DNA of 64,000 nt. It comes from Verrucomicrobiaceae bacterium (GTDB taxonomy: Bacteria; Verrucomicrobiota; Verrucomicrobiia; Verrucomicrobiales; Verrucomicrobiaceae). The DNA lies in assembly GCA_027490195.1 (NCBI GenBank), contig JAIXYN010000009.1, positions 1-64,000 of the forward strand, given 5' to 3'. The position numbers and the translations under genes are program-made. The number at the start of each line of letters is the position of its first letter. The stretch's first letter is position 1. Positions 53,434 through 61,871 of the stretch are shown one piece after another. A model generated the notes under the pieces. It saw only the letters and a list, made by a program, of their open reading frames with translations, searched no databases and was not told the origin of the DNA.

Positions 53434-53586
53434 ATGTCCCAGCATAGCAGCCTCAGAAATTCCGGCTCCGTCGGTACCAAGCGCAGCGTTTTGAAGCGTG
53501 GAGAGCGCGTCAAGCTCCTCAAATCTCGTGGTTTGTGGAAAGAAGGACGCCTGCCAACCAATCTGCCCAAGACCAAGCCGGAATAA
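53434..53586 (+). CDS. Small basic protein of the Chlamydia/Verrucomicrobia type
   Basis: The 50-residue product begins MSQHSSLRNSGSVGTKRSVL and ends NLPKTKPE, matching the small basic protein family described from verrucomicrobia and chlamydiae (TIGR04137). It is thought to be ribosome-associated, but its role is not fully known. Its charge is strongly positive. Starting earlier in the frame adds 21 residues of Pro/Arg-rich sequence that overlap the promoter and are rejected. It precedes the pseudouridine synthase by 9 bases. Confidence 0.88.
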   Translation: MSQHSSLRNSGSVGTKRSVLKRGERVKLLKSRGLWKEGRLPTNLPKTKPE

Positions 53587-53595
53587 GGCTTACCT

Positions 53596-54729
53596 GTGCG
53601 CCTTAACCGATATTTGAGCCAGTGCGGCGTTGCCTCACGGCGTGGCGCGGAGGAAATCATCCTCGGCGGACGTGTGTCCATCAATGGGCATGTCATCACT
53701 GAACTTGCCACGCAGGTTCAGCCTGAGGATAAGGTGATCGTGGATGGGTCTCCGGTACGCGCCGAGACTCCTGTCGTTCTCGTTTTGAACAAGCCAAAAG
53801 GCTACCTGTGCTCCCGTGGGGACAAGCAGGACCGCATGACGATTTACGATCTGTTGCCGCTGAAGTATCAGAATCTGCACCACGTTGGTCGCCTCGACAA
53901 AGAAAGCGAAGGCCTAATTCTCCTGACGAATCGCGGAGATCTTTCCCACAGGATCATTCACCCGAGCCAAGGTGCTGAAAAAGAATACGAAGTGGTCGTC
54001 GATCAGGCGCTGAATCCGGACGTGATGGCGAAACTCGTCAAGGGCATGATGACCGAGGAAGGCTTCGCCCGTGCGGAACGCACTTGGATGGACGGCGACT
54101 ATAGGGCGCACATCGTTCTCAAGATGGGGCTCAAGCGTCAGATTCGCATGATGCTGTATTACCTCGGCTATGAGGTGACACGACTGACCCGTATCCGCAT
54201 CGGCTGGCTGAAACTGCACGGCCTGTCCAAAGGGGCCTACAAAGAACTTACGCCGACGGAGGTCGAACGCTTCTTCAAGGAAGAGCCGGCCAAGCCAAAG
54301 CTGGAACGCAGCAAGCCGGGCGACGAAAAGGATGACGGGATCGAAGATCACCGCCCTGCGGCACGCAAGCGTGCTGCGCCGCGTGTGCATGAAGCTGAGG
54401 CCCGCGAACCGCGTGGTTTCAAGCCCACCCGTGGCAAGAAGAGCGGCCCAACGGCTCGCTTTTCCGAAGACAAACCTAGCCGTGGCAAGAAGAGCGGACC
54501 TACGGCCCGCTTCTCTGAAGATAAGCCAGCTCCGCGTGGCAAGAAGAGTGGCTCTGCAAGCTGGTCTTCCGGAGACAAGCCTTCGTATTCCAAGCCTAAG
54601 TCTAGGACTTTCAGCCCGCGCTCACGCTCAAGCGAAACGGGGCGGGACGAAAAACCACGGGGGCGGTCAGGTCCGCCAGCTCGCCGTCCAGCTCCACGGG
54701 GGCCTCGCCGCGGTCCGTCGTCACGGTAA
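53596..54729 (+). CDS. RsuA-family rRNA pseudouridine synthase with repeat tail
   Basis: The start is a GTG, 9 bases past the small basic protein. Residues 1-50 form an S4 RNA-binding domain (RLNRYLSQCGVASRRGAEEII). The pseudouridine synthase domain runs to about residue 230, with catalytic D101 in HHVGRLDKESEGLILLTN and LKMGLKRQIRMML. RsuA/RluB/RluE/RluF share this layout, and which base is modified cannot be told. The C-terminal about 135 residues form a basic tail with repeated RGKKSGPTARFSEDKP units (about 275-320) and an Arg/Pro-rich end. The last 119 bases overlap the lipid kinase gene on the opposite strand. Confidence 0.9.
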   Translation: MRLNRYLSQCGVASRRGAEEIILGGRVSINGHVITELATQVQPEDKVIVDGSPVRAETPVVLVLNKPKGYLCSRGDKQDRMTIYDLLPLKYQNLHHVGRLDKESEGLILLTNRGDLSHRIIHPSQGAEKEYEVVVDQALNPDVMAKLVKGMMTEEGFARAERTWMDGDYRAHIVLKMGLKRQIRMMLYYLGYEVTRLTRIRIGWLKLHGLSKGAYKELTPTEVERFFKEEPAKPKLERSKPGDEKDDGIEDHRPAARKRAAPRVHEAEAREPRGFKPTRGKKSGPTARFSEDKPSRGKKSGPTARFSEDKPAPRGKKSGSASWSSGDKPSYSKPKSRTFSPRSRSSETGRDEKPRGRSGPPARRPAPRGPRRGPSSR

Positions 54730-55501
54730 ATTCGCTGGTCTGGATGTAATCCAGATCTTCACACTCGTGGTAGCCGTCTAGAAGCATGCCGCGCAAAAGT
54801 TGGATGAATTCCATCCCACCGAGGCCGCGAAAGATGAGGAGGTCAAGTTTGCCATCGGTGTTGGAAGCATCGCGGAACAGTGGGAACGGCCCGCCGTAGT
54901 GCTTGCCATTGCCAATCAGAACCACGGTGCCGAGCATGGGAGCTTTGCCTTCGATTTTCACGCTGAGAGTCGGCGGGGTCCGCATGAGCACGTTTACCGC
55001 GCTCATGACGTAGCTTAGAGGGCCGTATTTTTTCTTCGCTTCCCAGGAGGTTTCCTGGACGATCTGGGCGTCCAGCCCCACGCCGGCGAGCTGGGCGAAG
55101 TACATGTCGTTGGCCATCCAGAGATCGACTTCCCGAAGTTGGCCGCTGGTGATTTCCTTCCAGCAGCCTTCGATGTCGCGGCCTGGCAACTTCAGTTCCA
55201 CGGAGAAAACATTCATGGTGCCCAGGGGCAAAACGCCGAGAGCGGTGTGCTTTTCGCCGGGCTTGCGGCGGGCGTTGGCCCGGCAGATGCCTTGCAGGAC
55301 CTCGTTCATGGTGCCGTCGCCACCGGCTGCGACGACGAGTTCGTGACCTTCAGCGGCGAGGCGCTCTGCGATTAGGGTAGCATCGCTGGGGCCGGTGGTC
55401 AGGTGGAGTTCCGGCTCCGGGGAGAGCTTGCGCAGGGCATGCTCAAGGGAGGCAGCCTTGGTGCTGCGGGCGGCGGGGTTTAGGATGACCGGAATGGGCA
55501 T
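54611..55501 (-). CDS. Lipid/diacylglycerol kinase family protein
   Basis: The 296-residue product starts MPIPVILNPAARSTKAA. An in-frame start 26 codons earlier is less likely. The DAGK catalytic fold is visible: LVVAAGGDGTMNEVLQG (GGDGT nucleotide loop), ALGVLPLGTMNVFSVEL, and LDLLIFRGLGGME, as in YegS/BmrU. It would phosphorylate a lipid at the membrane. Its C-terminus runs antisense through the 3' end of the preceding gene. A diverged fragment of a second copy lies about 150 bases beyond its start. Confidence 0.9.
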   Translation of the reverse strand: MPIPVILNPAARSTKAASLEHALRKLSPEPELHLTTGPSDATLIAERLAAEGHELVVAAGGDGTMNEVLQGICRANARRKPGEKHTALGVLPLGTMNVFSVELKLPGRDIEGCWKEITSGQLREVDLWMANDMYFAQLAGVGLDAQIVQETSWEAKKKYGPLSYVMSAVNVLMRTPPTLSVKIEGKAPMLGTVVLIGNGKHYGGPFPLFRDASNTDGKLDLLIFRGLGGMEFIQLLRGMLLDGYHECEDLDYIQTSEFTVTTDRGEAPVELDGELADLTAPVVFRPAPFRLSVSAG

Positions 55502-55569
55502 GGTGGGGGGGCTGCATAGATGGCGCGCCTGCGTCTTGATGCCAGCCACAAATTGTAGATGCTTCGGCA

Positions 55570-55631
55570 CGTTGTTCACGCTTCAGCATGCTCAGTCGAA
55601 GGCCCTCGGACACGCTGAAGCGTGAACAACG
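55570..55631. repeat. Perfect 18-bp inverted repeat with 26-base loop
   Basis: CGTTGTTCACGCTTCAGC (55570-55587) is perfectly complementary to 55614-55631. The loop contains ATGCTCAGTCGAAGG. It lies between the lipid kinase gene and the relic at 55650. No T-run is present. It is most like a dispersed palindromic element. Confidence 0.8.
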
Positions 55632-55649
55632 TACGCAGAGCGACCGCGC

Positions 55650-55704
55650 GTGATCTCCAGCCAGAAGCCTTCGATGTCGCGCCCCGACAAGTTCAGTTCC
55701 ACGG
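55650..55704 (-). pseudogene. Relic of a second lipid kinase gene (fragment)
   Basis: These 55 bases match 55149-55203 inside the lipid kinase gene at 47 positions with no gaps. Translated on the minus strand the fragment gives VELNLSGRDIEGFWLEI, the counterpart of VELKLPGRDIEGCWKEI in the intact gene. The eight differences and the absence of any flanking homology show an old partial duplicate, not a recent one. It lies between the 18-bp inverted repeat and the vapB-like gene. Confidence 0.6.
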
Positions 55705-55766
55705 TTTAGGTCGCAAAGTAAACTAAGTTGACTAAGATGGGCTTAAAAGGCACCCTTGCAGCAGTC

Positions 55767-56009
55767 ATGACGACCATCACCACCCACGAAGCCAAGACGC
55801 ATCTCTCGCGTTATCTCGCCGAGGTCGAAAAGGGGCAGGAATTCATCATTGCCCGTGGAAAAACTGCGGTGGCGCTGCTGACATCTGTGCGGAAAGACCC
55901 GCCGCAGCCACGCCCCAAGGTGGGAGACATCATCGGCCCGCCGTTTGAGTTCCCTGAGTCGGCATTTCTCCCTCTTAGTGAGTCCGAACTCGAGGCCTGG
56001 GGACTATGA
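55767..56009 (+). CDS. Phd/YefM-type antitoxin (VapB-like)
   Basis: The 80-residue product starts MTTITTHEAKTHLSRYLAEV, the Phd/YefM dimer fold with a DNA-binding N-terminus, followed by KGQEFIIARGKTAVALLTSV and an acidic C-terminal toxin-binding tail (LSESELEAWGL). Its start could also be the ATG at 55737. It overlaps the PIN gene by 4 bases, so the pair is translated together. Autoregulation at its own promoter is expected from the family but no operator was identified. Confidence 0.88.
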   Translation: MTTITTHEAKTHLSRYLAEVEKGQEFIIARGKTAVALLTSVRKDPPQPRPKVGDIIGPPFEFPESAFLPLSESELEAWGL

Positions 56010-56392
56010 AGTACCTGCTCGACACCTGTGCGTTTCTTTGGATATCCCAGCAGCCTAGTCAGCTTTCGAGCGCGGCGGCGTCAGTAGTCAATGATGCAGG
56101 CAATGAGCTTTATGTTAGCGACATCAGTTTGTGGGAGATCACGCTCAAGCACTCCACCGGCAAGCTGCCCCTACCAGGTTCTCCCCGAACCTGGATTCCT
56201 GAAAAGTTCGCTCACCACAAGTTCAAAAGCCTGAGCCTCGACCAAGTCGCCATCTATCGCAGCGGCGAGTTGCCGCGTGTGCATCTGGATCCTTTTGACC
56301 GCCTACTGGCCGCGCAAGCCATGGAGTCTGGCATGACGCTGCTCTCACCGGACACGCCACTTTCGCTGCTCGGTGCCTCGCGCCTGTGGTGA
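56006..56392 (+). CDS. PIN-domain toxin (VapC-like)
   Basis: The 128-residue PIN ribonuclease has conserved acidic residues D6, E44, D98 and D116 (LLDTCAFLW, ISLWEITLK, HLDPFDRLLAA, LSPDTP) that coordinate metal in the family. It is paired by a 4-base overlap with the antitoxin. VapC-type toxins usually cleave tRNA or rRNA. The substrate here cannot be predicted. The two genes form a typical type II cassette. Confidence 0.92.
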   Translation: MKYLLDTCAFLWISQQPSQLSSAAASVVNDAGNELYVSDISLWEITLKHSTGKLPLPGSPRTWIPEKFAHHKFKSLSLDQVAIYRSGELPRVHLDPFDRLLAAQAMESGMTLLSPDTPLSLLGASRLW

Positions 56393-56429
56393 GCAGCCGC
56401 TCCAGCTGGTGAGGTAGCCTACAGGCCGC

Positions 56430-56447
56430 TTGTGAAACTTTTCACAA
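56430..56447. promoter_or_regulatory. Perfect CRP/FNR-type palindrome upstream of nuoG
   Basis: TTGTGAAA-CT-TTTCACAA is a perfect 18-base inverted repeat and contains TGTGA-N6-TCACA, the site recognised by CRP/FNR-family regulators. It ends 7 bases before the -35 element, so it is well placed for activation. Binding protein and effector are unknown. Confidence 0.65.
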
Positions 56448-56454
56448 AATCGGG

Positions 56455-56482
56455 TTGCCCCTCTCCGAGCGGCTCCGATAAT
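56455..56482 (+). promoter_or_regulatory. Candidate sigma-70 promoter of the nuoG gene
   Basis: TTGCCC (56455-56460) and GATAAT (56477-56482) are separated by 16 bases. The ATG at 56511 follows 28 bases later. The CRP/FNR-type palindrome lies directly upstream. Confidence 0.5.
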
Positions 56483-56510
56483 CGCCCTTAGTCCCCTTTA
56501 CTCTTCGCTC

Positions 56511-58247
56511 ATGCCTGCCCCCGCCGAAGCTCCCGCCCCTGTTGCCGCTCCACCGCCCTCTGATCTCGTGAATGTACAGATCGACGGTGTCTGGCTGAAG
56601 TTCCCCAAAGGCACGCGCATGATCGAAGCATGCAAGCAGGCCAAGAAGGAAGTTCCGCACTACTGCTACCATCCGAAGCTCTCCTCTCCGGGCAACTGCC
56701 GCATGTGTTTGGTGGAGATGGGCATGCCGCCGCGTCCGGCCCCGGGCACTGAACCGGAGAAAGACGAGCATGGCATGCCGAAGATCGGCTGGATGCCGCG
56801 CCCCGTGATTGCCTGCGCCAACACCGTCGCTGAAGGCATGGGCATCCGCACGGAGTCCGTCCTCACGCAGGAGTGCCGCAAAGGCGTGATGGAATTTCTT
56901 CTCATCAATCATCCGCTCGACTGCCCGATCTGCGATCAGGCTGGCGAGTGCCGCCTGCAGGAGTTCAGCGTGGAGCACGGCAAGGGCGAGAGCCGCTTCC
57001 GCGAGGACAAGGTCAAGAAGCCGAAGAATGTCGATATCGGCCCGCGTGTGCGGCTTGATGACGAGCGCTGCATCATGTGCAGCCGCTGCATTCGATTTAC
57101 TGCTGAGATCGCGGACGAGCCGGTCCTCGGCTTCACGGAACGTGGCAGCTTCACCACGCTGGCTGTGCATCCTGGCAAGCGTCTGGAGCACAACTACTCG
57201 CTCAACACGGTGGACATCTGCCCGGTGGGCGCGTTGACCTCCAACGACTTCCGCTTCCAGCAGCGCGTGTGGTTCCTCAACGAGACGAACAGCATCTGTA
57301 CTGGCTGTGGCCGTGGCTGCAACATGGAAGTCAGCGCCCGTGGCGACACGATCTACCGCCAGACGCCGCGCGACAACAACGACGTCAACTCCACCTGGAT
57401 GTGTGACAGCGGCCGTCTCGACTTCCACTTCGTGAACAGCGAGTTCCGCCTTACGGATCCAATGATCAAGTCGGGTGGCAAACACCAGATCGCCAATTGG
57501 AAGGCGGCGCTGAGCAACATCGCCACAGCTCTTGCCGGCAAGAAGGGCGAAGAGATCGCCATCATCGCCAGCGCGCGCATGACGAATGAAGAACTGTTCT
57601 TCGTGAAGCACCTAGCTGCGCAGCTTGGCACCACGAATGTGGATGTCATCCCACGCACCGGCGGTGCTGACAACTACCTCCGTGCTGACGACCTCAATCC
57701 AAACACGAACGGGGCCAAGCTGATTCTCGGCATCGAGCCGGGTGCCAAACTGGCTGAGATCAACGAGCTCATGAGCCGTGGCCGTCTGCGTGTGGTGCTG
57801 GCCCTCGGGGAGAATTTGCTCAAGGTCGGCTTTGCGCAGCGCGACCTCGAAAAAGTGCCGTTCATCGCTTCGCTGCACATCCTTGCCAATGCCAGCGCGG
57901 AACTCAGCGACGTGGTGCTTCCTGGTACTGCCTACGCTGAAAAACGCGGTAGCATGATCAATGTCACTGGTCGTCTGCAGCGCCTGAACAAGGCCGTCAA
58001 AGCTCCAGGTAACGCCCACGACACCTGGGAAATCCTGCGGGATCTCATCGTCGCCTGCGGTGGCTCGAACGGCATCCATACCGTTGAAGACGTCTTCAAG
58101 CGTCTCAGCACTGAGGTGACTGCATTGAATGGTCTCACGTTCTCCAAGATCGGTGATCTGGGAGTGCAGGTGCTTGAAACGGGTGAGAAGATCCCGCTGC
58201 TGGAGCGCGAGAAAGAGCGCAAGGCGAAGGGGATTATTGTGGGGTGA
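56511..58247 (+). CDS. nuoG: NADH-quinone oxidoreductase subunit G (NuoG-like)
   Basis: NuoG is the large peripheral iron-sulfur subunit of complex I. The 578 residues begin with a Pro/Ala-rich leader of about 15 residues, then the 2Fe-2S domain (HYCYHPKLSSPGNCRMCLVEM) and the His/Cys 4Fe-4S site (HPLDCPICDQAGEC). Next come RCIMCSRCIRF with CPVGAL, and CTGCGRGCNM. The C-terminal molybdopterin-type domain (about 300-560) is shorter than in E. coli NuoG (about 900 residues). No other nuo gene adjoins, so it is an isolated copy or part of a split set. It has its own CRP/FNR-type regulated promoter. Confidence 0.9.
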   Translation: MPAPAEAPAPVAAPPPSDLVNVQIDGVWLKFPKGTRMIEACKQAKKEVPHYCYHPKLSSPGNCRMCLVEMGMPPRPAPGTEPEKDEHGMPKIGWMPRPVIACANTVAEGMGIRTESVLTQECRKGVMEFLLINHPLDCPICDQAGECRLQEFSVEHGKGESRFREDKVKKPKNVDIGPRVRLDDERCIMCSRCIRFTAEIADEPVLGFTERGSFTTLAVHPGKRLEHNYSLNTVDICPVGALTSNDFRFQQRVWFLNETNSICTGCGRGCNMEVSARGDTIYRQTPRDNNDVNSTWMCDSGRLDFHFVNSEFRLTDPMIKSGGKHQIANWKAALSNIATALAGKKGEEIAIIASARMTNEELFFVKHLAAQLGTTNVDVIPRTGGADNYLRADDLNPNTNGAKLILGIEPGAKLAEINELMSRGRLRVVLALGENLLKVGFAQRDLEKVPFIASLHILANASAELSDVVLPGTAYAEKRGSMINVTGRLQRLNKAVKAPGNAHDTWEILRDLIVACGGSNGIHTVEDVFKRLSTEVTALNGLTFSKIGDLGVQVLETGEKIPLLEREKERKAKGIIVG

Positions 58248-58361
58248 GTCCATAGCCTTTGCGGCGCTTTAGCATTCAGCGAGTTGTCTGACTGGTAGAA
58301 TTTTTAGTCGAAACACATCGCTGTCTGGCATTGCACGGGGGTGTTCTGCTATGGTCCGAAA

Positions 58362-61300
58362 ATGCGCCTAAAATACGTCCTTCTCATTTTGCTTGGCCGT
58401 GCGTGTGCCATGATTGCCTGCGGGCATCCGGCAGCTTTGGATGACTACCCCGAACGCTTTCCCGGTAAAACACTTCAAGCCATTGTGCGTGAGTGGGAAC
58501 CGCTGCCTGAAAAAGGCTGGGACGAAAACACTTTGCTCAATGGTGTTTTTCAACTGGCAAATCATTGGACGGAACTGCCGTTGGATGAGTTGATAAAACG
58601 CACCGCCTCTTTGATGGAGGAAAACCGCCGAGGGGATTATCGCAAGCGCTTCGCCAACGTTCTGCACGAGATGGAAGAGCTAGCTGCCAGTGGAGAAGCG
58701 GGTCACTCAGAAGAAGCCAAGGACTATCTGGACTGGCGCATGGATCACCTGGATTCTGACAACGGCTTCTTTGATAAGATGCCTTCCAGAGCATGGGATG
58801 AAACCCAGCAGAAGGCCGAGGAACGAACGCGGCAGTGGGAAACGGAGCGCAATAGGGCAATTTCAGAGATCAGTGTAAAGGCAGAGACCGCCTCGGTGGC
58901 ACTGCGCCCGCACTGGCTTGTGCAATGTGGTGCCCTGGAGTTTCATCATCGACGTTATCGGGAGGCGGCTGATTACTTTGAAAGGGTGTGCACGGCATTT
59001 CCTGATCATCCACGCGCCGAAGTTGCCGTGCTGATGCTGGCACGAATGAAGTTTGATGAATGGAAGCAGGAGCGTCAGACCTGGCAGTACGATGTCCCTA
59101 AAGAGAACCGCTTGGAAAGCGAGACGCGGCAGGCGTTTGAACGTTACAGCAAGCTTTATCCCAAGGGACGTTTTGCAGCTGATGCCATCGGCTGGGAAGC
59201 GGGAATGGCGCGCGAGAATGGAAGTTTAGGTGGTGCGATGGAGGGCTTTTTGCGGCAGTCGCAAACGGCAGGGCATCCGGAAATCCGCCGCCGTGCTTTT
59301 CAGCAGATCGAGTGGATGCTGAGAGATTTCGCGGAACATCCCGAGCAATTTAACGATTATCAGTTTCCGTGGAAAAAGGTCGCTTCGGAACCCTTTGTGG
59401 CTCTGCGCCTGGGCTATTTCATGCTCGACTGCGAAAGCGAGGCCGATCTAGGAGCTATCATGTATCGGAGGTCGGGAGGTGATCATTGCGTGTTGGAGTC
59501 GCTGGTTCCCTCGCTCGCGACAGTGCGTGCGGCGGCCAAGTCGGCGTGGAACAGGCTGGATGCGGCGTTGTCCGCCAGCGATGAGGCTTATCGTGGAAGC
59601 CGGGGCATCATTCGCGATGTTCTGCATGCCTGGTCGGCCATTGTTCGTGGTGAGCCAGGAGTTGTGGCTGGATTGGTGCAGGAACGGAAGCAAGGCACAG
59701 GTGCGGACGACGCGCTTTTGGTGCGGGCGATCGCCCGGTTGAAAATGGGACAGGCCGCTGAAGCCATCCGCAGCCTGGACCTGCTGGATGAGTCCTGCCC
59801 GCAGTCACCGCTGCTGCGTGGTGGCAATTTGCGGCGCGTGAATGCCTGGCTGGAACTGCACCAGCCTGCTGTAGCGGTGGCGTTGCTGTGGGACATGCTC
59901 AACGGCAAAGGCACGGCTGCCAGGCAGCAGGACATCGAAGATAGCCCGCCGCTGCATTTGCCAGGGGAAGTGGAGCAGCGTTTGTCGGCATTGCTGACCT
60001 TTGCACCGCTTGCCGAGCTTGAAAAAGCCAGCCTCGTCGAGGGTGTTTCGGAAGGACTAAGAACCTCTCTTCGAGGAGCTTTGCGGGTGCGCCATCTGAG
60101 TGAGGAGCGCTTCGCGGAATCTCTGCGTTTCACAGAAGAAGCCGACTTCAAGGAATGGCGGCAGCCGTACCAAAACTGGGATGCCGACGCAAACAACCTT
60201 TCACACGAGTGGAGAACGAGCGTGACCACGTTGCAGCAACTGCGCGATGCGGTTGAGAAATCCAGCAGTGAGGCCAAGGTGACGGCCTGGATGGCCCTCG
60301 GTGTCGCTTGGGAGCAGCAGCTATGGCATCTGCTGGGTGGTGGGAGCGTTGCAATACCCAACGTGTGGCTTAGCGCTGACCTACCGCCTGCTTCTTATGA
60401 ACTCCGGCACCACGCCCGCAGCCTTGGCCTGAGCGATGCCGCTGCAGCGGCCATGCTTGACCAGCGGCAAGAGACGTCGCATGCCATTCGTTGCTATGAA
60501 GAGGCGCTGAAGCTTGCTCCCAAGGGATCAGCCAGTTCGCTTAAAGCGTTGCTCGCCCTGAATGCCGCCCTTCGCACACGGGCGGAGTATTCCGCTTACT
60601 GCATGGACCGGGCGGTGGAAACCAACGCTGCTGCACAGTCCCGAATGCTGCATGAGCGCATCCTTGCCGAGCATCCCCGCACCGATGCAGCCGCTCAAGC
60701 GGTTTGGTGGACGTTTCGTCCATCGCGCACCTTGGGCGAGTGGCAGCCCGGCGGTTCAGCGCTATTCGGTCGCGAAGTTGAACTTGCGGCGCTGCTCACC
60801 ACATCTGAGCGAGCTGATTATTGGACCTATGACTGGCACGCCACCACGGCACTCAAAACGAGCACGGAGAAATTAAAATCCGCCTTCGCCGGTGAAACCA
60901 GCATCACTCAGATGCGCGCGGCCATCGCAGTGCTGAGGCGCGACACGCGGCGGGAGGCACCGGTGGCGAAGGCTGGAGCATTGCTAAATCATCTCGATGA
61001 TCTCGATCTCCTTTTGACGGCTTCTGGTGTGAGCGAAGAAGCCCGCAAGGCTTACTTCGATGCCCGCATGAGCGGCAATCCTCTGGATGCCAATGCTGAA
61101 ATGTTCGCTCCTATGAAGGACTTTGCGACCTTTTGGAATGATGTCATCACACCTTCGACGACCGCAGTGACACCCGCAGAGCAGGAACTCTTGGCAGAGC
61201 AGCGGGAGCGTGGAGCACGTCAGCGCACCGCCCAGGCCCAGGTTTGCCGCATGCAGGAATTCCTCGTGAAGTTTCCCCAGAGTGTGAAGCGGGAGGCCGC

Positions 61301-61790
61301 GCTGGCCCGTTTGGCTATTAACACCCTCCGTCAATCGCGCTGTCACTGTGGCATGAACAGCATCGACGCGGTCAGAGAAGCCACAACTGCCTATGCGGGC
61401 TTTGCCATTGAGCGGGGCATTCCCTTTGATCGTGCGGCGGTGACTGCTGCCCTGGATACCTATGACCGCGAATTTCCCCAGGGGCGCTATCACTGGGATG
61501 TCTTGCTCATGCGCGGTATCGCTGCCGCCGAATCCCACGACTGGCCCGTTGCCATGCACCACTTTGTGACTGTTCTTGATAACCCTGAGCAGCGCAGTCT
61601 TCACCTGGATGCCAGCAACAACCTCTGTGCGATTTTCATGGAACTGCTCACGCCAGAGCAGCGTCCCGCCATCATCAAGGCAGTGAAAGCCACTCCCGGA
61701 GCATGGCAGAAGCTCGACACTTTCATCCACAGTCCAAGCTGCGGCTGGCGGCTTCGTGTTCTGCTGGACTGGCTGGAGACTCAGCGATGA
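58362..61790 (+). CDS. Large secreted TPR-like protein
   Basis: The 1142-residue product starts MRLKYVLLILLGRACAMIACG. A lipoprotein or Sec signal is possible, though the segment is short and the start may be 7 codons earlier. The whole body is helical with TPR-like pairs (HHRRYREAADYFERVCTAFPDHPRAEVAVLMLARM near 205-240, and similar repeats near 750 and 1060). No catalytic motif is seen. Repeats of this kind form scaffolds for outer-membrane or wall complexes, and a related role is only inferred. Length is unusual for a single solenoid. Confidence 0.75.
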   Translation: MRLKYVLLILLGRACAMIACGHPAALDDYPERFPGKTLQAIVREWEPLPEKGWDENTLLNGVFQLANHWTELPLDELIKRTASLMEENRRGDYRKRFANVLHEMEELAASGEAGHSEEAKDYLDWRMDHLDSDNGFFDKMPSRAWDETQQKAEERTRQWETERNRAISEISVKAETASVALRPHWLVQCGALEFHHRRYREAADYFERVCTAFPDHPRAEVAVLMLARMKFDEWKQERQTWQYDVPKENRLESETRQAFERYSKLYPKGRFAADAIGWEAGMARENGSLGGAMEGFLRQSQTAGHPEIRRRAFQQIEWMLRDFAEHPEQFNDYQFPWKKVASEPFVALRLGYFMLDCESEADLGAIMYRRSGGDHCVLESLVPSLATVRAAAKSAWNRLDAALSASDEAYRGSRGIIRDVLHAWSAIVRGEPGVVAGLVQERKQGTGADDALLVRAIARLKMGQAAEAIRSLDLLDESCPQSPLLRGGNLRRVNAWLELHQPAVAVALLWDMLNGKGTAARQQDIEDSPPLHLPGEVEQRLSALLTFAPLAELEKASLVEGVSEGLRTSLRGALRVRHLSEERFAESLRFTEEADFKEWRQPYQNWDADANNLSHEWRTSVTTLQQLRDAVEKSSSEAKVTAWMALGVAWEQQLWHLLGGGSVAIPNVWLSADLPPASYELRHHARSLGLSDAAAAAMLDQRQETSHAIRCYEEALKLAPKGSASSLKALLALNAALRTRAEYSAYCMDRAVETNAAAQSRMLHERILAEHPRTDAAAQAVWWTFRPSRTLGEWQPGGSALFGREVELAALLTTSERADYWTYDWHATTALKTSTEKLKSAFAGETSITQMRAAIAVLRRDTRREAPVAKAGALLNHLDDLDLLLTASGVSEEARKAYFDARMSGNPLDANAEMFAPMKDFATFWNDVITPSTTAVTPAEQELLAEQRERGARQRTAQAQVCRMQEFLVKFPQSVKREAALARLAINTLRQSRCHCGMNSIDAVREATTAYAGFAIERGIPFDRAAVTAALDTYDREFPQGRYHWDVLLMRGIAAAESHDWPVAMHHFVTVLDNPEQRSLHLDASNNLCAIFMELLTPEQRPAIIKAVKATPGAWQKLDTFIHSPSCGWRLRVLLDWLETQR

Positions 61791-61871
61791 AGAGACCGCT
61801 GGGAGCGGATGCAGCATGCCGGAGACAAAACCAGTGAATCTGCTCAGAATGCGGCTAATAGAGGCCCATAC

